From Fretibacterium fastidiosum (lineage in GTDB: Bacteria; Synergistota; Synergistia; Synergistales; Aminobacteriaceae), in NCBI RefSeq assembly GCF_964642095.1, contig NZ_OZ209244.1, positions 930,001 to 994,000 on the forward strand: DNA of 64,000 nucleotides. Reading direction: 5' to 3'. This document shows positions 43,206-51,934 of this stretch, one piece after another. Position numbers and translations under genes: made by a program. Position 1 is the first letter of the stretch, and each line of letters opens with the position of its first letter. A model generated the notes under the pieces. That model worked only from the letters and a program-made list of their open reading frames with translations, was not told the origin of the DNA and made no database searches.

Positions 43206-44024
43206 TCAGGCTTTGTCCGGGCCTTCCTGGGTCCGCCCGCCGAAAGCCTGGTTGATGAAGGGACGCAGCAGGTCGATGGGGATGGGGAAGAAGGTGGTGG
43301 AGTTGCGCTCCCCCGCGATCTCGCGGATGGTCTGCAGGTAGCGCAGCTGCAGGGTTACGGGGGAGACCTCCATCTGCCGCGCAGCTTCGGAGAGCTTGGT
43401 GGCCGCCTGGAGCTCGCCCTCCGCCGCGATGATCTTGGCGCGGCGTTCCCGTTCCGCCTCGGCCTGACGGGCCATGGCCCGTTTCATGCCCTCTGGCAGC
43501 TCCAGTTCCTTCACCTCCACCGCACTGACCTTGATGCCCCAGGGGTCGGTGCGTTCGTCGATGATCTCCTGCAGCTCCTGGTTGATCTTCTCGCGGGAGG
43601 AGAGCACCTCATCCATCTCGACGGATCCCACGACGGAACGGAGGGTGGTCTGGGCCAGCTGGCTGGTGGCGACGATGTAGTTCTCCACCTCCACCACGGA
43701 CTTCGACGGGTCCAGAACCCGGAAGTAGACGACGGCGTTCACCTTGATGGCGACGTTGTCCTTCGTGATGACCTCCTGCACGGGGACGTCCAACGTCAGA
43801 ATGCGCAGGTCCACCGTCACCGCCCGGTCCAGCAGCGGGATGAGCAGGACGATGCCGGGGCCCCGGCTGCCCACCAGCCGCCCCAGCCGGAACAGGACGA
43901 GGCGCCGGTACTCCGGGACGATCCGCACGGAGAAGGACAGGATAAAGAGGAGGAGGAGGACGGCCATAAAGAGGCCTCCAAGGTTGGAGAAGATGAAGGC
44001 AAGGTCACTGGAGTCAAGAACCAT
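43206..44024 (-). CDS. Slipin / SPFH-domain (stomatin-like) membrane protein
   Basis: A 272-residue protein with an N-terminal membrane hairpin (LGGLFMAVLLLLFILSFSV), then an SPFH/band-7 domain (EYRRLVLFRLGRLVGSRGPG, VEMDEVLSSREKINQELQE) and a helical Ala/Glu-rich tail. Stomatin-like proteins form cytoplasmic-side membrane scaffolds. They often pair with a NfeD protein, but none is adjacent. The ATG at 44024 has GGGAG upstream; longer in-frame starts lack a site. Confidence 0.92.
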   Translation of the reverse strand: MVLDSSDLAFIFSNLGGLFMAVLLLLFILSFSVRIVPEYRRLVLFRLGRLVGSRGPGIVLLIPLLDRAVTVDLRILTLDVPVQEVITKDNVAIKVNAVVYFRVLDPSKSVVEVENYIVATSQLAQTTLRSVVGSVEMDEVLSSREKINQELQEIIDERTDPWGIKVSAVEVKELELPEGMKRAMARQAEAERERRAKIIAAEGELQAATKLSEAARQMEVSPVTLQLRYLQTIREIAGERNSTTFFPIPIDLLRPFINQAFGGRTQEGPDKA

Positions 44025-44129
44025 AACGATCACTCCCTGTTTGAATTTCGGACGGTCGTTGCCGTCCGCCGACGCAGTCGGTTTAAAGAGCATAGCATAA
44101 AAAACGGCGCAGGAACAGCAAAGAACCCT

Positions 44130-44262
44130 TTTCCAAATCCACGGCAAAGTTTTTAACGTGCGGCGGGGGCAGGTTTTGCGCCTCTTCGGCCGTACCTGAC
44201 GGGGATAAGATCGGAATCGGCTTAATCTGTACAACGACGGCTACAGGATCACCGCCGACACG
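44130..44262 (-). repeat. Family C degenerate dispersed repeat, copy 3
   Basis: On the minus strand it reads GTCGTTGTACAGATTAAGCC, then GAGGCGCAAAACC and CGCACGTTAAAAACTTTGCC, matching the order of blocks in copies 1, 2 and 4. Confidence 0.5.
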
Positions 44263-44340
44263 ATGGAGCCCCTGGGCTACCCGACGGATTGGCTCAAGGC
44301 CGTAGGCTTCGGCGACCAGGACGTGGAGCCGAAGAAGTAA
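44238..44340 (+). pseudogene. Possible 3' remnant of an unidentified gene
   Basis: The frame ending at TAA 44338-44340 reads as a plausible protein tail (ADTMEPLGYPTDWLKAVGFG then DQDVEPKK) but has no start and runs upstream into the family C repeat. No full-length gene exists here. It may be the end of a gene deleted during repeat insertion. The family is not recognised. Confidence 0.35.
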
Positions 44341-44629
44341 GGCTCGCGGCGTCAACGGAACGACGCGCCCTGCGTGGCGACGCAAGCCCCCCGTCGTCGG
44401 ACGGGGGCTTGCATTTACAACCTGGACTTCAAGAAAACTCCTGCCGCAGGCCGTACTCTACCCTGAAGTCGATCATGAATCCCTGCCGGAGCCGGATGCA
44501 GGACGGTAATTCCGCCCCAACCTCGCCCCGTGAAAAGGTATTTTGCCGTGGGCACGTTCTCCGCAATCCTGTGCGCAATGCGCTCCATCACGGCAAATGA
44601 CCGCGAGAATCCGTCGACTGGCCGACCTC
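44341..44629. other. Gene-free stretch, possibly containing a decayed gene
   Basis: No intact gene. On the minus strand two overlapping frames (MERIAHRIAENVPTAKYLFT around 44540-44590; then FMIDFRVEYGLRQEFS around 44435-44480) would read as one protein tail only with a frameshift. The aromatic ending with a final Phe-Ser resembles an outer-membrane beta-strand, but this is speculative. Confidence 0.3.
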
Positions 44630-45244
44630 TCAACTCCCCTTCAGGGCCTCGACCTCGTCGAGGGAAAGGCGGGTGAAGCGCGCGACGGAAGCCGGGGACA
44701 TCCCTTCCCGCAGCATGGTACGCGCCGTCTCCTGCCTGCCCAACAGCTTGCCTTTAGCCTCGCCCTCGGCTATGCCCTCGGCCTTGCCTTTAGTCCAGCC
44801 CTTTGCCTCGCCTTCAGCCTTGCCCTCGGCCTTACCTTTAGCCCAGCCTTTAGCCTCGCCTTTAGCTACGCCCTCGGCTATGCCCTCGGCCCAGGCCTTC
44901 TCGCGGACCGCCCTCGTTGCCTCCGCCAACCGGTCCTCCCGAATCGCCTTGTAATCCAGCTGCGTCATCATCTCCCGCAGCTGATAGTAGCGGTTCTCTG
45001 GAGAACTCCAGTACTCCTGCTCCACCTCGCTCACCTCCGAAAAAACGGTATCCCCCGACAAGCTCTCGCGCAGCAGGGCCAGCCCCTCGCTCTCGTTGTT
45101 GATGTAGCCTCCCCATACCTGCGCGCGCTCCTCGGGGCTCAGAACGTGCCCCGGCCTCGCCTTCAGCTTCGCCCGCAGCTCCCGAAGGGGGTGCTTCGCC
45201 TTGTTCAACTCGACGTAAAACAGAAGAAGGTCGTCCGCCTCCAT
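44630..45244 (-). pseudogene. Rpn-family nuclease/transposase, C-terminal portion only
   Basis: 204 residues. The start region LLLFYVELNKAKHPLRELRA matches the middle 'ELPK' segment of Rpn (PD-(D/E)XK, recombination-promoting nuclease) proteins. The rest is the helical region and a tail of short Lys/Ala-Glu-Gly repeats (AEGIAEGVAKGEAKG-like, about residues 118-165). The N-terminal catalytic nuclease half is absent. Just upstream, a good ribosome binding site leads into an eight-codon frame (MDKDTEAD then TGA) overlapping the start, suggesting truncation plus frameshift. It could still be expressed as a fragment. Confidence 0.65.
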
Positions 45245-45505
45245 CAGTCGGCTTCCGTATCCTTATCCATGGTCCTCACCTCCCGCAGATGACGTATTCA
45301 TTGGCGTTATTATAACAAGAACGGATTACAACCCCAAAAGTGGATTTGGGGAGAGGCATCTTTACTTTACGAGTTCCGGCGTTTGGCGTAGAATGTGTCC
45401 CCGTGGCGTCCACGTCCTGTGCGGTGTGCAAAGAATGCCGCTCCCCTCGCTTTGCTGCCGCAGTCCCAATTCGCCGACGATACTTCTTATGCAGGGATGA
45501 TGATT
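45245..45505. other. Spacer between the Rpn remnant and a methyltransferase
   Basis: 261 bases of mixed composition. It holds the leader of the truncated Rpn gene (GGGAGGTGAGG before ATG at 45272-45274, minus strand) and no other supported gene. Confidence 0.35.
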
Positions 45506-46258
45506 ATGGGTTACACGGAAATCAACGCGAAAACCATAGACCAGTGGGTGAGCAATGGCTGGGAATGGGGGCAATACGTCAGTCACGATGAATATTCTGA
45601 AGCGATCCACGGCCGTTGGAGTGTAAAACTTACGCCCGTAAAAACCGTTCCACGCGAATGGTTTGGGGACCTCAACAAGAAAAAGGTTCTGGGACTGGCC
45701 AGCGGTGGAGGCCAACAAATGCCGATTTTTACGGCCTTAGGCGCAGAGTGTTCGGTCCTGGACTATTCGGAGAAGCAGTTGGAGAACGAGAGGATCGTGG
45801 CCGAGCGGGAAGGCTATGCCATCGCCCTCGTCCATGCCGATATGACGAAGAAATTACCGTTCGAGGACGATTTTTTCGATCTGATCTTTTATCCGGTCTC
45901 GAATTGTTACGTCGAGGACGTAAAGCCCATTTGGAGGGAATGTTATCGGGTGCTGAAGGCTGGCGGCGTGCTGATGTCGGGGTTGGATATCGGCATCAAT
46001 TATGCATTTAACGAGGACGAGACAACGCTCGTCAACGTATTGCCGTTTAACCCGATAAAACATCCCAGCCACTTGAAACAAATGCAGAAAAGCAACGGCG
46101 GCATACAGTTTTCACACACTCTGGAGGAGCAGATCAACGGACAGTTGGAAGCCGGATTTATTTTGACCCATCTCTACGATGATACGAACGGCTCAGGGAA
46201 CCTGTGTGACCACAACATCACGTCGTACATCGCGACCAGAAGCGTGAAAAGGGCTTGA
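45506..46258 (+). CDS. Class I SAM-dependent methyltransferase
   Basis: A 250-residue Rossmann methyltransferase. Motif I is KVLGLASGGGQQMPIFTALG, followed by an acidic CSVLDYSEKQLENE and motif IV-like FFDLIFYPVSNCYVED; WRECYRVLKAGGVLMSG matches the UbiE/Coq5-type post-I segment. Substrate unknown. ATG 45506 is chosen for its AGGG site; ATG 45497 is possible. Base composition is clearly lower in GC than the flanking replication and secretion genes, so it may be acquired DNA. Confidence 0.88.
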   Translation: MGYTEINAKTIDQWVSNGWEWGQYVSHDEYSEAIHGRWSVKLTPVKTVPREWFGDLNKKKVLGLASGGGQQMPIFTALGAECSVLDYSEKQLENERIVAEREGYAIALVHADMTKKLPFEDDFFDLIFYPVSNCYVEDVKPIWRECYRVLKAGGVLMSGLDIGINYAFNEDETTLVNVLPFNPIKHPSHLKQMQKSNGGIQFSHTLEEQINGQLEAGFILTHLYDDTNGSGNLCDHNITSYIATRSVKRA

Positions 46259-46383
46259 AAGCGCGGGAAGGCGCCCTGAGAGGGGAGGCAGAAACGGACA
46301 GAAAATCAGACGCGAATGGGCCGCGGCTTGCCTTCCCGCACGTCGGAAAATCTCTTCGGGCGCTTTCGTCAGATGCGATGATC

Positions 46384-47217
46384 TTATCGAAGCTCCGCCC
46401 CGTCGGCGTTGTACCAGAGAAAACCGTGCCCTCTGCAATAGGCGTCTATCCGTTTTGAAAGCGCCCGATCCGCTCCGTATTCCAGGAGATAAACGGATAA
46501 GCCGCAGCCCTTCGCTTTTTCAAGGTATTCCTGGTAATAAGCGGTTTCCGCTTCCTGCTGCACGCCGTAAGTGCCGTTTTCAAAATTGATGCTGGTGAAG
46601 ACCGTCTCCTGATTGACCCCGTCGAACAAGGACAGCGCAGTGCCTTCCTCCATGCACCTTGAAACGAAGCGATCTCCGCCATTGATCACAAGCGGGAGGC
46701 CGTAGCCTTTCAGCCCTTTAACGATCGTGCAAAGCCCGTGAAACACGTCGTCCGTCTGGTAATGGTCATAGACGTCCGCGTTGTCCAGAAAGAAACCGTC
46801 AAAGCCCATGCGGGCATACCGTTTTCCCAGTTCGTGGACGATGAAGTCCTGCCATGCAGGAGAGGAGACGTCAACCCACCGTTCGTCCGGCCAGCTCTCA
46901 TAGACGGCAAGCGTTGCCCCTTTAAAGCGCCCATAGTAAGGGCGATATTCCTCAACCGCCCCGATATTGATGTATCCGTACACCGTCTTTCCGGCGTCGT
47001 GCAGTTTCGCAACCTGATCCGCCTGAAATTCCGACGGTTCGATCACGATGAGGCGGCAGTCCTCCAGCCTGTTTATTTCTTCGGCACCGATGCCGAGGAA
47101 CACCCCGTATTCCCGTGAATGCGCCGCCGCAGGGCCGGCAACGGAAGCTGAAGGGCAGAGCGCAGCGCAGAGGACGACGCACAGCACAAAAAATCGTTTT
47201 CGTTTTGTGTATTCCAT
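46384..47217 (-). CDS. Secreted GH114-like (endo alpha-1,4 polygalactosaminidase family) protein
   Basis: A 277-residue protein with a signal peptide (RFFVLCVVLCAALCPSASVA) and a TIM-barrel-like domain. AGKTVYGYINIGAVEEYRPY and MGFDGFFLDNADVYDHY carry the conserved acidic residues of the GH114/TM1410-like family, which cleaves galactosamine-rich polysaccharides such as Pel-type matrices. It has no lipobox, so it is probably periplasmic or secreted. Start ATG 47217 is preferred (AAAGGG upstream). Confidence 0.82.
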   Translation of the reverse strand: MEYTKRKRFFVLCVVLCAALCPSASVAGPAAAHSREYGVFLGIGAEEINRLEDCRLIVIEPSEFQADQVAKLHDAGKTVYGYINIGAVEEYRPYYGRFKGATLAVYESWPDERWVDVSSPAWQDFIVHELGKRYARMGFDGFFLDNADVYDHYQTDDVFHGLCTIVKGLKGYGLPLVINGGDRFVSRCMEEGTALSLFDGVNQETVFTSINFENGTYGVQQEAETAYYQEYLEKAKGCGLSVYLLEYGADRALSKRIDAYCRGHGFLWYNADGAELR

Positions 47218-47314
47218 CAATCCCTTTCCCCTCCCTTTCTTCATTTGCATTGGTGCCGTTCTCTGATTCTCCGTCGGGCATACCGCGGTCAAGGGCCCGC
47301 TCAGGGACGACGCC

Positions 47315-48670
47315 TCACGAGCACAGCGCCGGCGCGCGTCTCTTATGCGCTTGATAATAAAGGAGAAATGCGACGGCGGTCACGGCCCAGGACACGGGAT
47401 AACAGCCGAGGATCGTGTAAAATCCAGGGTGCCGCGGGACGACGAAAAGGATCCAGAGGATTCGCGTCGCGCAGGTTCCCAGCAGGGTGATGAGCATTGG
47501 CTTGAAGGTCTCTCCCGTCCCCCGGATCGCCCCTGCGTACACCTCTCCAATCGCATAGAGGCAATACAGCGGCGCAAGGAAGTGCATGATTTTGCCGGCT
47601 TCAAAGGCGATGTCGAGGTCCGCGGGATTGATGAGCAGGCGCCCCAGCGAAACGCTTCCGAAGAACAGGGCAGCGCTGACCAGGGCGATAAAGCCAACGG
47701 TCATGAAAAGGCCGACCCTGACGCCGAACCTGGTGCGGGCGTACTTCCCCGCCCCATGGTTTTGCGCCACGAAGGTGGCGACCGCTTCGGACAGGGAGTC
47801 CGCGATCAGCCAGATCAGAAAATCCAGCTTTCCGCACAGCGCCCACGCTGCGATGTTGTCCGTGCCCGTGCGGTTGATGCCGGATTGAACCATCATGTTG
47901 GCGACGGGATAGAGGGCGGACTGAAGGCCAACCGGAAGGCCGATCCTGCAAATGGAATGCAGCATGGCTTTGTCGACCCTGAGTTCCGCGCCGCTCACCC
48001 TATAAGGCGCTCTCGTCCTCAGGAGGACCCGCAGCACGAGCGCGGCGCTGAGCCCCTGGGCGCATACCGTGGCGAGCGCCGCGCCGGGGGCGTTCATCTT
48101 GAATATCGCCACCAGGACGAGGTCCAGGACGACGTTGGCGCCTCCTGCGGCGATCAGCACATAAAACGGCGTCCTGGAGTCGCCCACCGCGCGAAGGATT
48201 CCTGCGCCCACGTTGTAGAGCATGGAGAGGGCGAACCCACCGAAAAGGATGCGGACGTAGGAGAGCGACCCGTCAAAGAGCTCTCGCGGCACCTCCATCG
48301 CCTTCAGGCAAAGGGGAGCCGCGAGAAACCCCAGGACGGACAGCACCAGGCCGCCGGCCAGAGCGAAACCGATTCCGGTGTGGACGGCCCTGGATAAGGA
48401 CGAGTGGTCCCTGGCCCCGAAGAACTGCGAGATCAGGATGGTCGTCCCCGCGGACAGCCCCACAAAAAAATTGACGGGCAGCTTCAGGAAGCTGTAGACG
48501 GCATCGATGGCAGCCAACCCGGTCTTTCCCGCAAACTGTCCCAGGATGACCGCGTCCACCGTGGTGTAGAGTTGTTGGAACAGGCTGCTTGCGAGGATGG
48601 GCAGGAAATAGAGCAGAAGCCTTTTCCCGACGGACCCCTCGGTCAAGTCCACGCCGCGCGTCTCCTTCAT
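47315..48670 (-). CDS. MATE-family multidrug/organic cation efflux protein
   Basis: A 451-residue inner-membrane protein of 12 helices. VDLTEGSVGKRLLLYFLPIL and LFQQLYTTVDAVILGQFAGK are the start of a NorM/DinF-type MATE fold; a second pseudo-repeat begins near RVDKAMLHSICRIGLPVGLQ. It exports drugs or metabolites in exchange for Na+ or H+. The ATG at 48670 has AGGAAGG upstream; the longer frame is not used. No regulator is adjacent. Confidence 0.92.
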   Translation of the reverse strand: MKETRGVDLTEGSVGKRLLLYFLPILASSLFQQLYTTVDAVILGQFAGKTGLAAIDAVYSFLKLPVNFFVGLSAGTTILISQFFGARDHSSLSRAVHTGIGFALAGGLVLSVLGFLAAPLCLKAMEVPRELFDGSLSYVRILFGGFALSMLYNVGAGILRAVGDSRTPFYVLIAAGGANVVLDLVLVAIFKMNAPGAALATVCAQGLSAALVLRVLLRTRAPYRVSGAELRVDKAMLHSICRIGLPVGLQSALYPVANMMVQSGINRTGTDNIAAWALCGKLDFLIWLIADSLSEAVATFVAQNHGAGKYARTRFGVRVGLFMTVGFIALVSAALFFGSVSLGRLLINPADLDIAFEAGKIMHFLAPLYCLYAIGEVYAGAIRGTGETFKPMLITLLGTCATRILWILFVVPRHPGFYTILGCYPVSWAVTAVAFLLYYQAHKRRAPALCS

Positions 48671-48855
48671 CGTGCCGCACCTTCCTCTCAGCGGGCTTCG
48701 CCACGACCATCCAGCAGCCTGTGCCGGGTCATCCATCCTCTTCGACAGCGCGCCGCGACCGCCGAAGGCCTTTATAGAGAAGCCGGATGGGTCCTGCGCC
48801 GGAAGATAAGTTCGCCGCCGCGCAGGGCTCCGGCGCGCGCTTTTCCGTCACCGGG

Positions 48856-49302
48856 TCACATGGAGACCTTTTCCTTGCCGCGCTTCTGCAGGACCTCCAG
48901 CTCCTGAAGCTCAAGGTAGGGGTAGGGCTCCTCCTCCCCCTCCAGCTTCCGCTCCCGCAGCACGCCGACGACCCGCACCCAGGCGTTCTCAGGCGGGGCG
49001 TCCTTCCCGATGCAGGCGAAGCCGATGGGCGCGTTGTCCGGACCGCAGCAGATCGCGATGCGGACAACGGCGAACTTCTCCGGTCCATCGCTGAAGTCCT
49101 CCTCCGTGATGGGGAGGACGAACCCCTCGTACTGGATGGTCTTGCCCAGGTAGTCCCCAAGGTTCATGAAGATGTCCGTGATCATCTGCACGAAGAAGTT
49201 TTCGCGTATCACGTAGTCCGGCTTCGCAGCCGCCGCGGGTGCGACGGCCAGCAAAAGGCACAGGACGAGGAATGCGCGGGGTGTCCTCATCTTTTTTCTC
49301 AT
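48856..49302 (-). CDS. DUF1980 / TIGR03943-type secreted protein in the zinc operon
   Basis: A 148-residue protein with a signal peptide (AFLVLCLLLAVAPAAAA) and a domain containing GKTIQYEGFVLPI and AVVRIAICCGPDNAPIGFAC, the Cys-Cys-Gly-Pro/Ala-Asp signature of the YcgQ/TIGR03943 permease-associated family. In Bacillus and others such proteins are regulated by Zur. Here it stands alone, without its usual DUF318/permease partner, at the end of the znu operon. A zinc-binding or zinc-starvation role is inferred. Confidence 0.8.
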   Translation of the reverse strand: MRKKMRTPRAFLVLCLLLAVAPAAAAKPDYVIRENFFVQMITDIFMNLGDYLGKTIQYEGFVLPITEEDFSDGPEKFAVVRIAICCGPDNAPIGFACIGKDAPPENAWVRVVGVLRERKLEGEEEPYPYLELQELEVLQKRGKEKVSM

Positions 49303-49321
49303 CGCAAGGGCCTCCTCAAGC

Positions 49322-50149
49322 TCAGGCCGTGCGCCCCATGAGGCGCGCCAGGAGCACTGCCCCCATCAGAGCCGCCACGTTGACGGACACGATGCCGGCC
49401 CCCGTGGGGAGGTTCCAGACGAAGGAGAGGAACAGCCCCACCGCGAAGCAGGCCAGGGAGATGCAGGCCGCCAGGACGACGAGGGCGCGGAAGCTGCGCA
49501 CCAGCCGGCGCGCCGTGACCGCCGGAAGGATGATCAGGCTTGAGATCAGGAGCGTCCCCATCATCCTCATGCCCAACACCACCGTGAGGGCGGTGAGGAA
49601 GGAGATCAGGAACTGATAGAGCGTGACGTTGATCCCCAGCGACCGCGCGTAGTCCTCGTTGTACGTGATCAAAAAGAGCCGGTTGTAGAAGAGGACGAAC
49701 AGCCCCGTGACGAAGAGCGAGAGGGCGACGGAGAGGATCACGTCCTCGTTCGTCATCGCCAGGATGCTGCCGAACATGTAGCTGCACACGTCGAGGTTCA
49801 TCCCCCGCGTCAGGGCGGTGACCAGCACGCCGAAGGCCAGGGCCCCCGAAGCCGCGATGCCGATGGCCACGTCGCCCCCCACCCTCTTGCGCTGACTGAC
49901 GAACATGATGAGGAAGGAGGCGGCGACGACCAGCGGCGTCGAAACGTAGAGTGGCGGCAGGTTGAAGGCCAGGGCCACGGAGAGCGCTGCAAACCCCACC
50001 TCGGAGAGCCCATGGCCGATCAGGGAATAGCGCTTCAGGACGAGGATCACGCCGAGGATGGAGGCGCACAGTGAGACCATCACCCCGACGATCAGCGCCC
50101 GCGTGACGAACGGGTAGGAGAGGACCTCCCAGACCTCCTGAAACGTCAT
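49322..50149 (-). CDS. znuB: Zinc ABC transporter permease ZnuB-like
   Basis: A 275-residue protein with eight or nine membrane helices of the ABC-3 family. LVLKRYSLIGHGLSEVGFAA and the central SLGINVTLYQFLISFLTA fit ZnuB/MntB permeases. It overlaps the end of znuC by four bases. Position in a Zur-ZnuA-ZnuC operon favours zinc, but manganese cannot be excluded from sequence. Confidence 0.9.
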   Translation of the reverse strand: MTFQEVWEVLSYPFVTRALIVGVMVSLCASILGVILVLKRYSLIGHGLSEVGFAALSVALAFNLPPLYVSTPLVVAASFLIMFVSQRKRVGGDVAIGIAASGALAFGVLVTALTRGMNLDVCSYMFGSILAMTNEDVILSVALSLFVTGLFVLFYNRLFLITYNEDYARSLGINVTLYQFLISFLTALTVVLGMRMMGTLLISSLIILPAVTARRLVRSFRALVVLAACISLACFAVGLFLSFVWNLPTGAGIVSVNVAALMGAVLLARLMGRTA

Positions 50150-50889
50150 GCCGGTACCTCCACGAAGGCCGGGACGCCCTCGGAGTCGAGGGAGGGCGCT
50201 TTCCAGACCCCGCTGCGCCAGGCATCGGGCGTCCCCACGAAGAGCAGGCGCCGCGCCATCACCGCCACCCGCGACGCGCGCTCGGCCACCTCGTCCAGGT
50301 CGTGCGAGACCATCACGATCGTCGTCCTCCGTTCCCTGTGAAGCCGGGTGAGGAGGACGTAGAACGCGCGGCGGCTCTCCTCGTCCAGCCCCGAACAGGG
50401 CTCGTCCAGCAGCAGCAGCTTCGGTCCGCGGCACATCGCCCGCGCCAGCAGGACGCGCTGCATCTGTCCGCCCGACAGCTTCCCGATTCGCCGGCCTGCA
50501 AGGTTCGCGATCTCGAAGGTGGACAGCGCCGCCGCCGCCGCCGCCTTGTCCGCGCCGGTGTAGAACGGGACGCGCCAGCCCCGTCTCTGGGTCCCGGAAA
50601 GGACGATCTCCCACACCGTCGCGGGGAAGTCCCGATCGGCCCCCTCGACCTGGGGGACGTAGGCCGTCCCCTCAAGCCCCGTCCTCAGATCGACGCGGCC
50701 CTTCGTCAGGGGCGTCAGGCCTAGGATGCCGCGGATCAGGGTGCTCTTTCCCGATCCGTTGGCTCCCACGATGCAGAAGAACTCCCCCTCCTCGACGCTG
50801 AAGGACACGTCCTCCACCGCGGGAATGGCGCCGTAGGCGATGGAGACGTGAGAGAGCGACAGGAGCACCTTGTCGTCAGGCCGATTCAA
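50146..50889 (-). CDS. znuC: Zinc ABC transporter ATP-binding protein ZnuC-like
   Basis: A 247-residue ABC ATPase. Walker A is CIVGANGSGKSTLIRG, the signature is GKLSGGQMQRVLLARAM and Walker B is PKLLLLDEPCSGLD. TTG 50889 is selected as start because GGAGG lies seven bases upstream and the domain begins 14 residues later. It follows znuA closely and energises zinc uptake. Confidence 0.93.
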   Translation of the reverse strand: MNRPDDKVLLSLSHVSIAYGAIPAVEDVSFSVEEGEFFCIVGANGSGKSTLIRGILGLTPLTKGRVDLRTGLEGTAYVPQVEGADRDFPATVWEIVLSGTQRRGWRVPFYTGADKAAAAAALSTFEIANLAGRRIGKLSGGQMQRVLLARAMCRGPKLLLLDEPCSGLDEESRRAFYVLLTRLHRERRTTIVMVSHDLDEVAERASRVAVMARRLLFVGTPDAWRSGVWKAPSLDSEGVPAFVEVPA

Positions 50890-50900
50890 CGACCGTCCTC

Positions 50901-51839
50901 CTACAGGGTAAGGGCCTGCTCGACGGCATTCTGGTTGGCCCGCATGATGTCCAGGAAGGTCACGCCCTTCTCGAACTCGTCCTTCGTCAGGTTGTGGGCC
51001 GTGCTGAACGTCAGCAACTTCGCTCCCGTCTGCTCGGCGATGGACTGCGCGACCTTCGGGACGACGAACTCCTCGTGAAAGAGGCAGCGGATGTCCTTCT
51101 TCTTCATGTACTGGATCACCTGGGCGATGCGCTGCAGGCCCGGTTCGCCCTCGGAGGAACAACTGTCGTAGGCCGTCACGTAGTTCAGACCGTAGTGCTT
51201 CAGGAAGTAGAGGTACGCAAAACGTCCGCCGAACACCAGGGTCCGGTGCCTGCCCTTCTTCACAAGGGAGGCGAACTCCGCGTCCAGCTCCGCCATCTGG
51301 GCCTTGTAGGCCGCGGCGTTCTTCGCGTAGAGGTCTGCGTGCTCCGGATCGGCTGCCGTCAGCCCCGCCACGATGTTATCCACCATCTTCTGGGCCAGGG
51401 ACAGGTCCAGCCAGATGTGCGGGTCGTACTCGTGATGGTGGTGGTGCGTATTCCCGTGCTCGTCGCGGTCTTCGTGGTCCGGTTCCTTTTGAAGGGCGAC
51501 TCCCTGCGAGGCGTCCACCACGACCAGCTTCTCGTTGTCCAGGCTCTGGACGATGCGATCGGCCCAAGGCTCCATGTACTTTCCCGTGAACACGAAGACG
51601 TCCGCCTCGTTCAGCGTTTTGACGTCGGACGGGCGGGGTTCGAAGGTGTGGCTCTCCACCCCTGGGGGCAGGAGCATCTGCACCTCCGCCCGATCTCCGG
51701 CCACCTGTCGGACGAAGTCGTACTGCGGGAAGAGGCTGCACACGACCAAAAGCTTCTTCTCCTCAGCCCCGGCGCCTCCCGCCGCCAATGCCAAAACCAG
51801 GGCGCAAAGGCCCGCCGCAAACGTTCTTGAAATCCTCAA
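50901..51839 (-). CDS. znuA: Periplasmic zinc-binding protein ZnuA-like
   Basis: A 312-residue cluster A-I substrate-binding protein. Signal peptide AAGLCALVLALAAGGAGA, then LLVVCSLFPQYDFVRQVAGD and VESHTFEPRPSDVKTL with metal-binding His. A His/Asp-rich flexible loop (DEHGNTHHHHHEYDPH) typical of zinc-specific ZnuA precedes IWLDL. The TTG start at 51839 has GGGAGG nine bases upstream; longer frames extend into zur. Confidence 0.93.
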   Translation of the reverse strand: MRISRTFAAGLCALVLALAAGGAGAEEKKLLVVCSLFPQYDFVRQVAGDRAEVQMLLPPGVESHTFEPRPSDVKTLNEADVFVFTGKYMEPWADRIVQSLDNEKLVVVDASQGVALQKEPDHEDRDEHGNTHHHHHEYDPHIWLDLSLAQKMVDNIVAGLTAADPEHADLYAKNAAAYKAQMAELDAEFASLVKKGRHRTLVFGGRFAYLYFLKHYGLNYVTAYDSCSSEGEPGLQRIAQVIQYMKKKDIRCLFHEEFVVPKVAQSIAEQTGAKLLTFSTAHNLTKDEFEKGVTFLDIMRANQNAVEQALTL

Positions 51840-51934
51840 ACTCGGTAACCTCCCAGAAAAAATAAAGAATAAATTGGAACCAACGGCGCCCCGCGCACGG
51901 GCCCCTGAGGGAGCCGCTGCGTCGGGAACGCAAT

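Noticed and set aside
44750..44900. A DNA tandem repeat of interest by itself
   Set aside because: The repetition reflects the coding of Ala/Lys-Glu-Gly units common in the tails of Rpn-type proteins.
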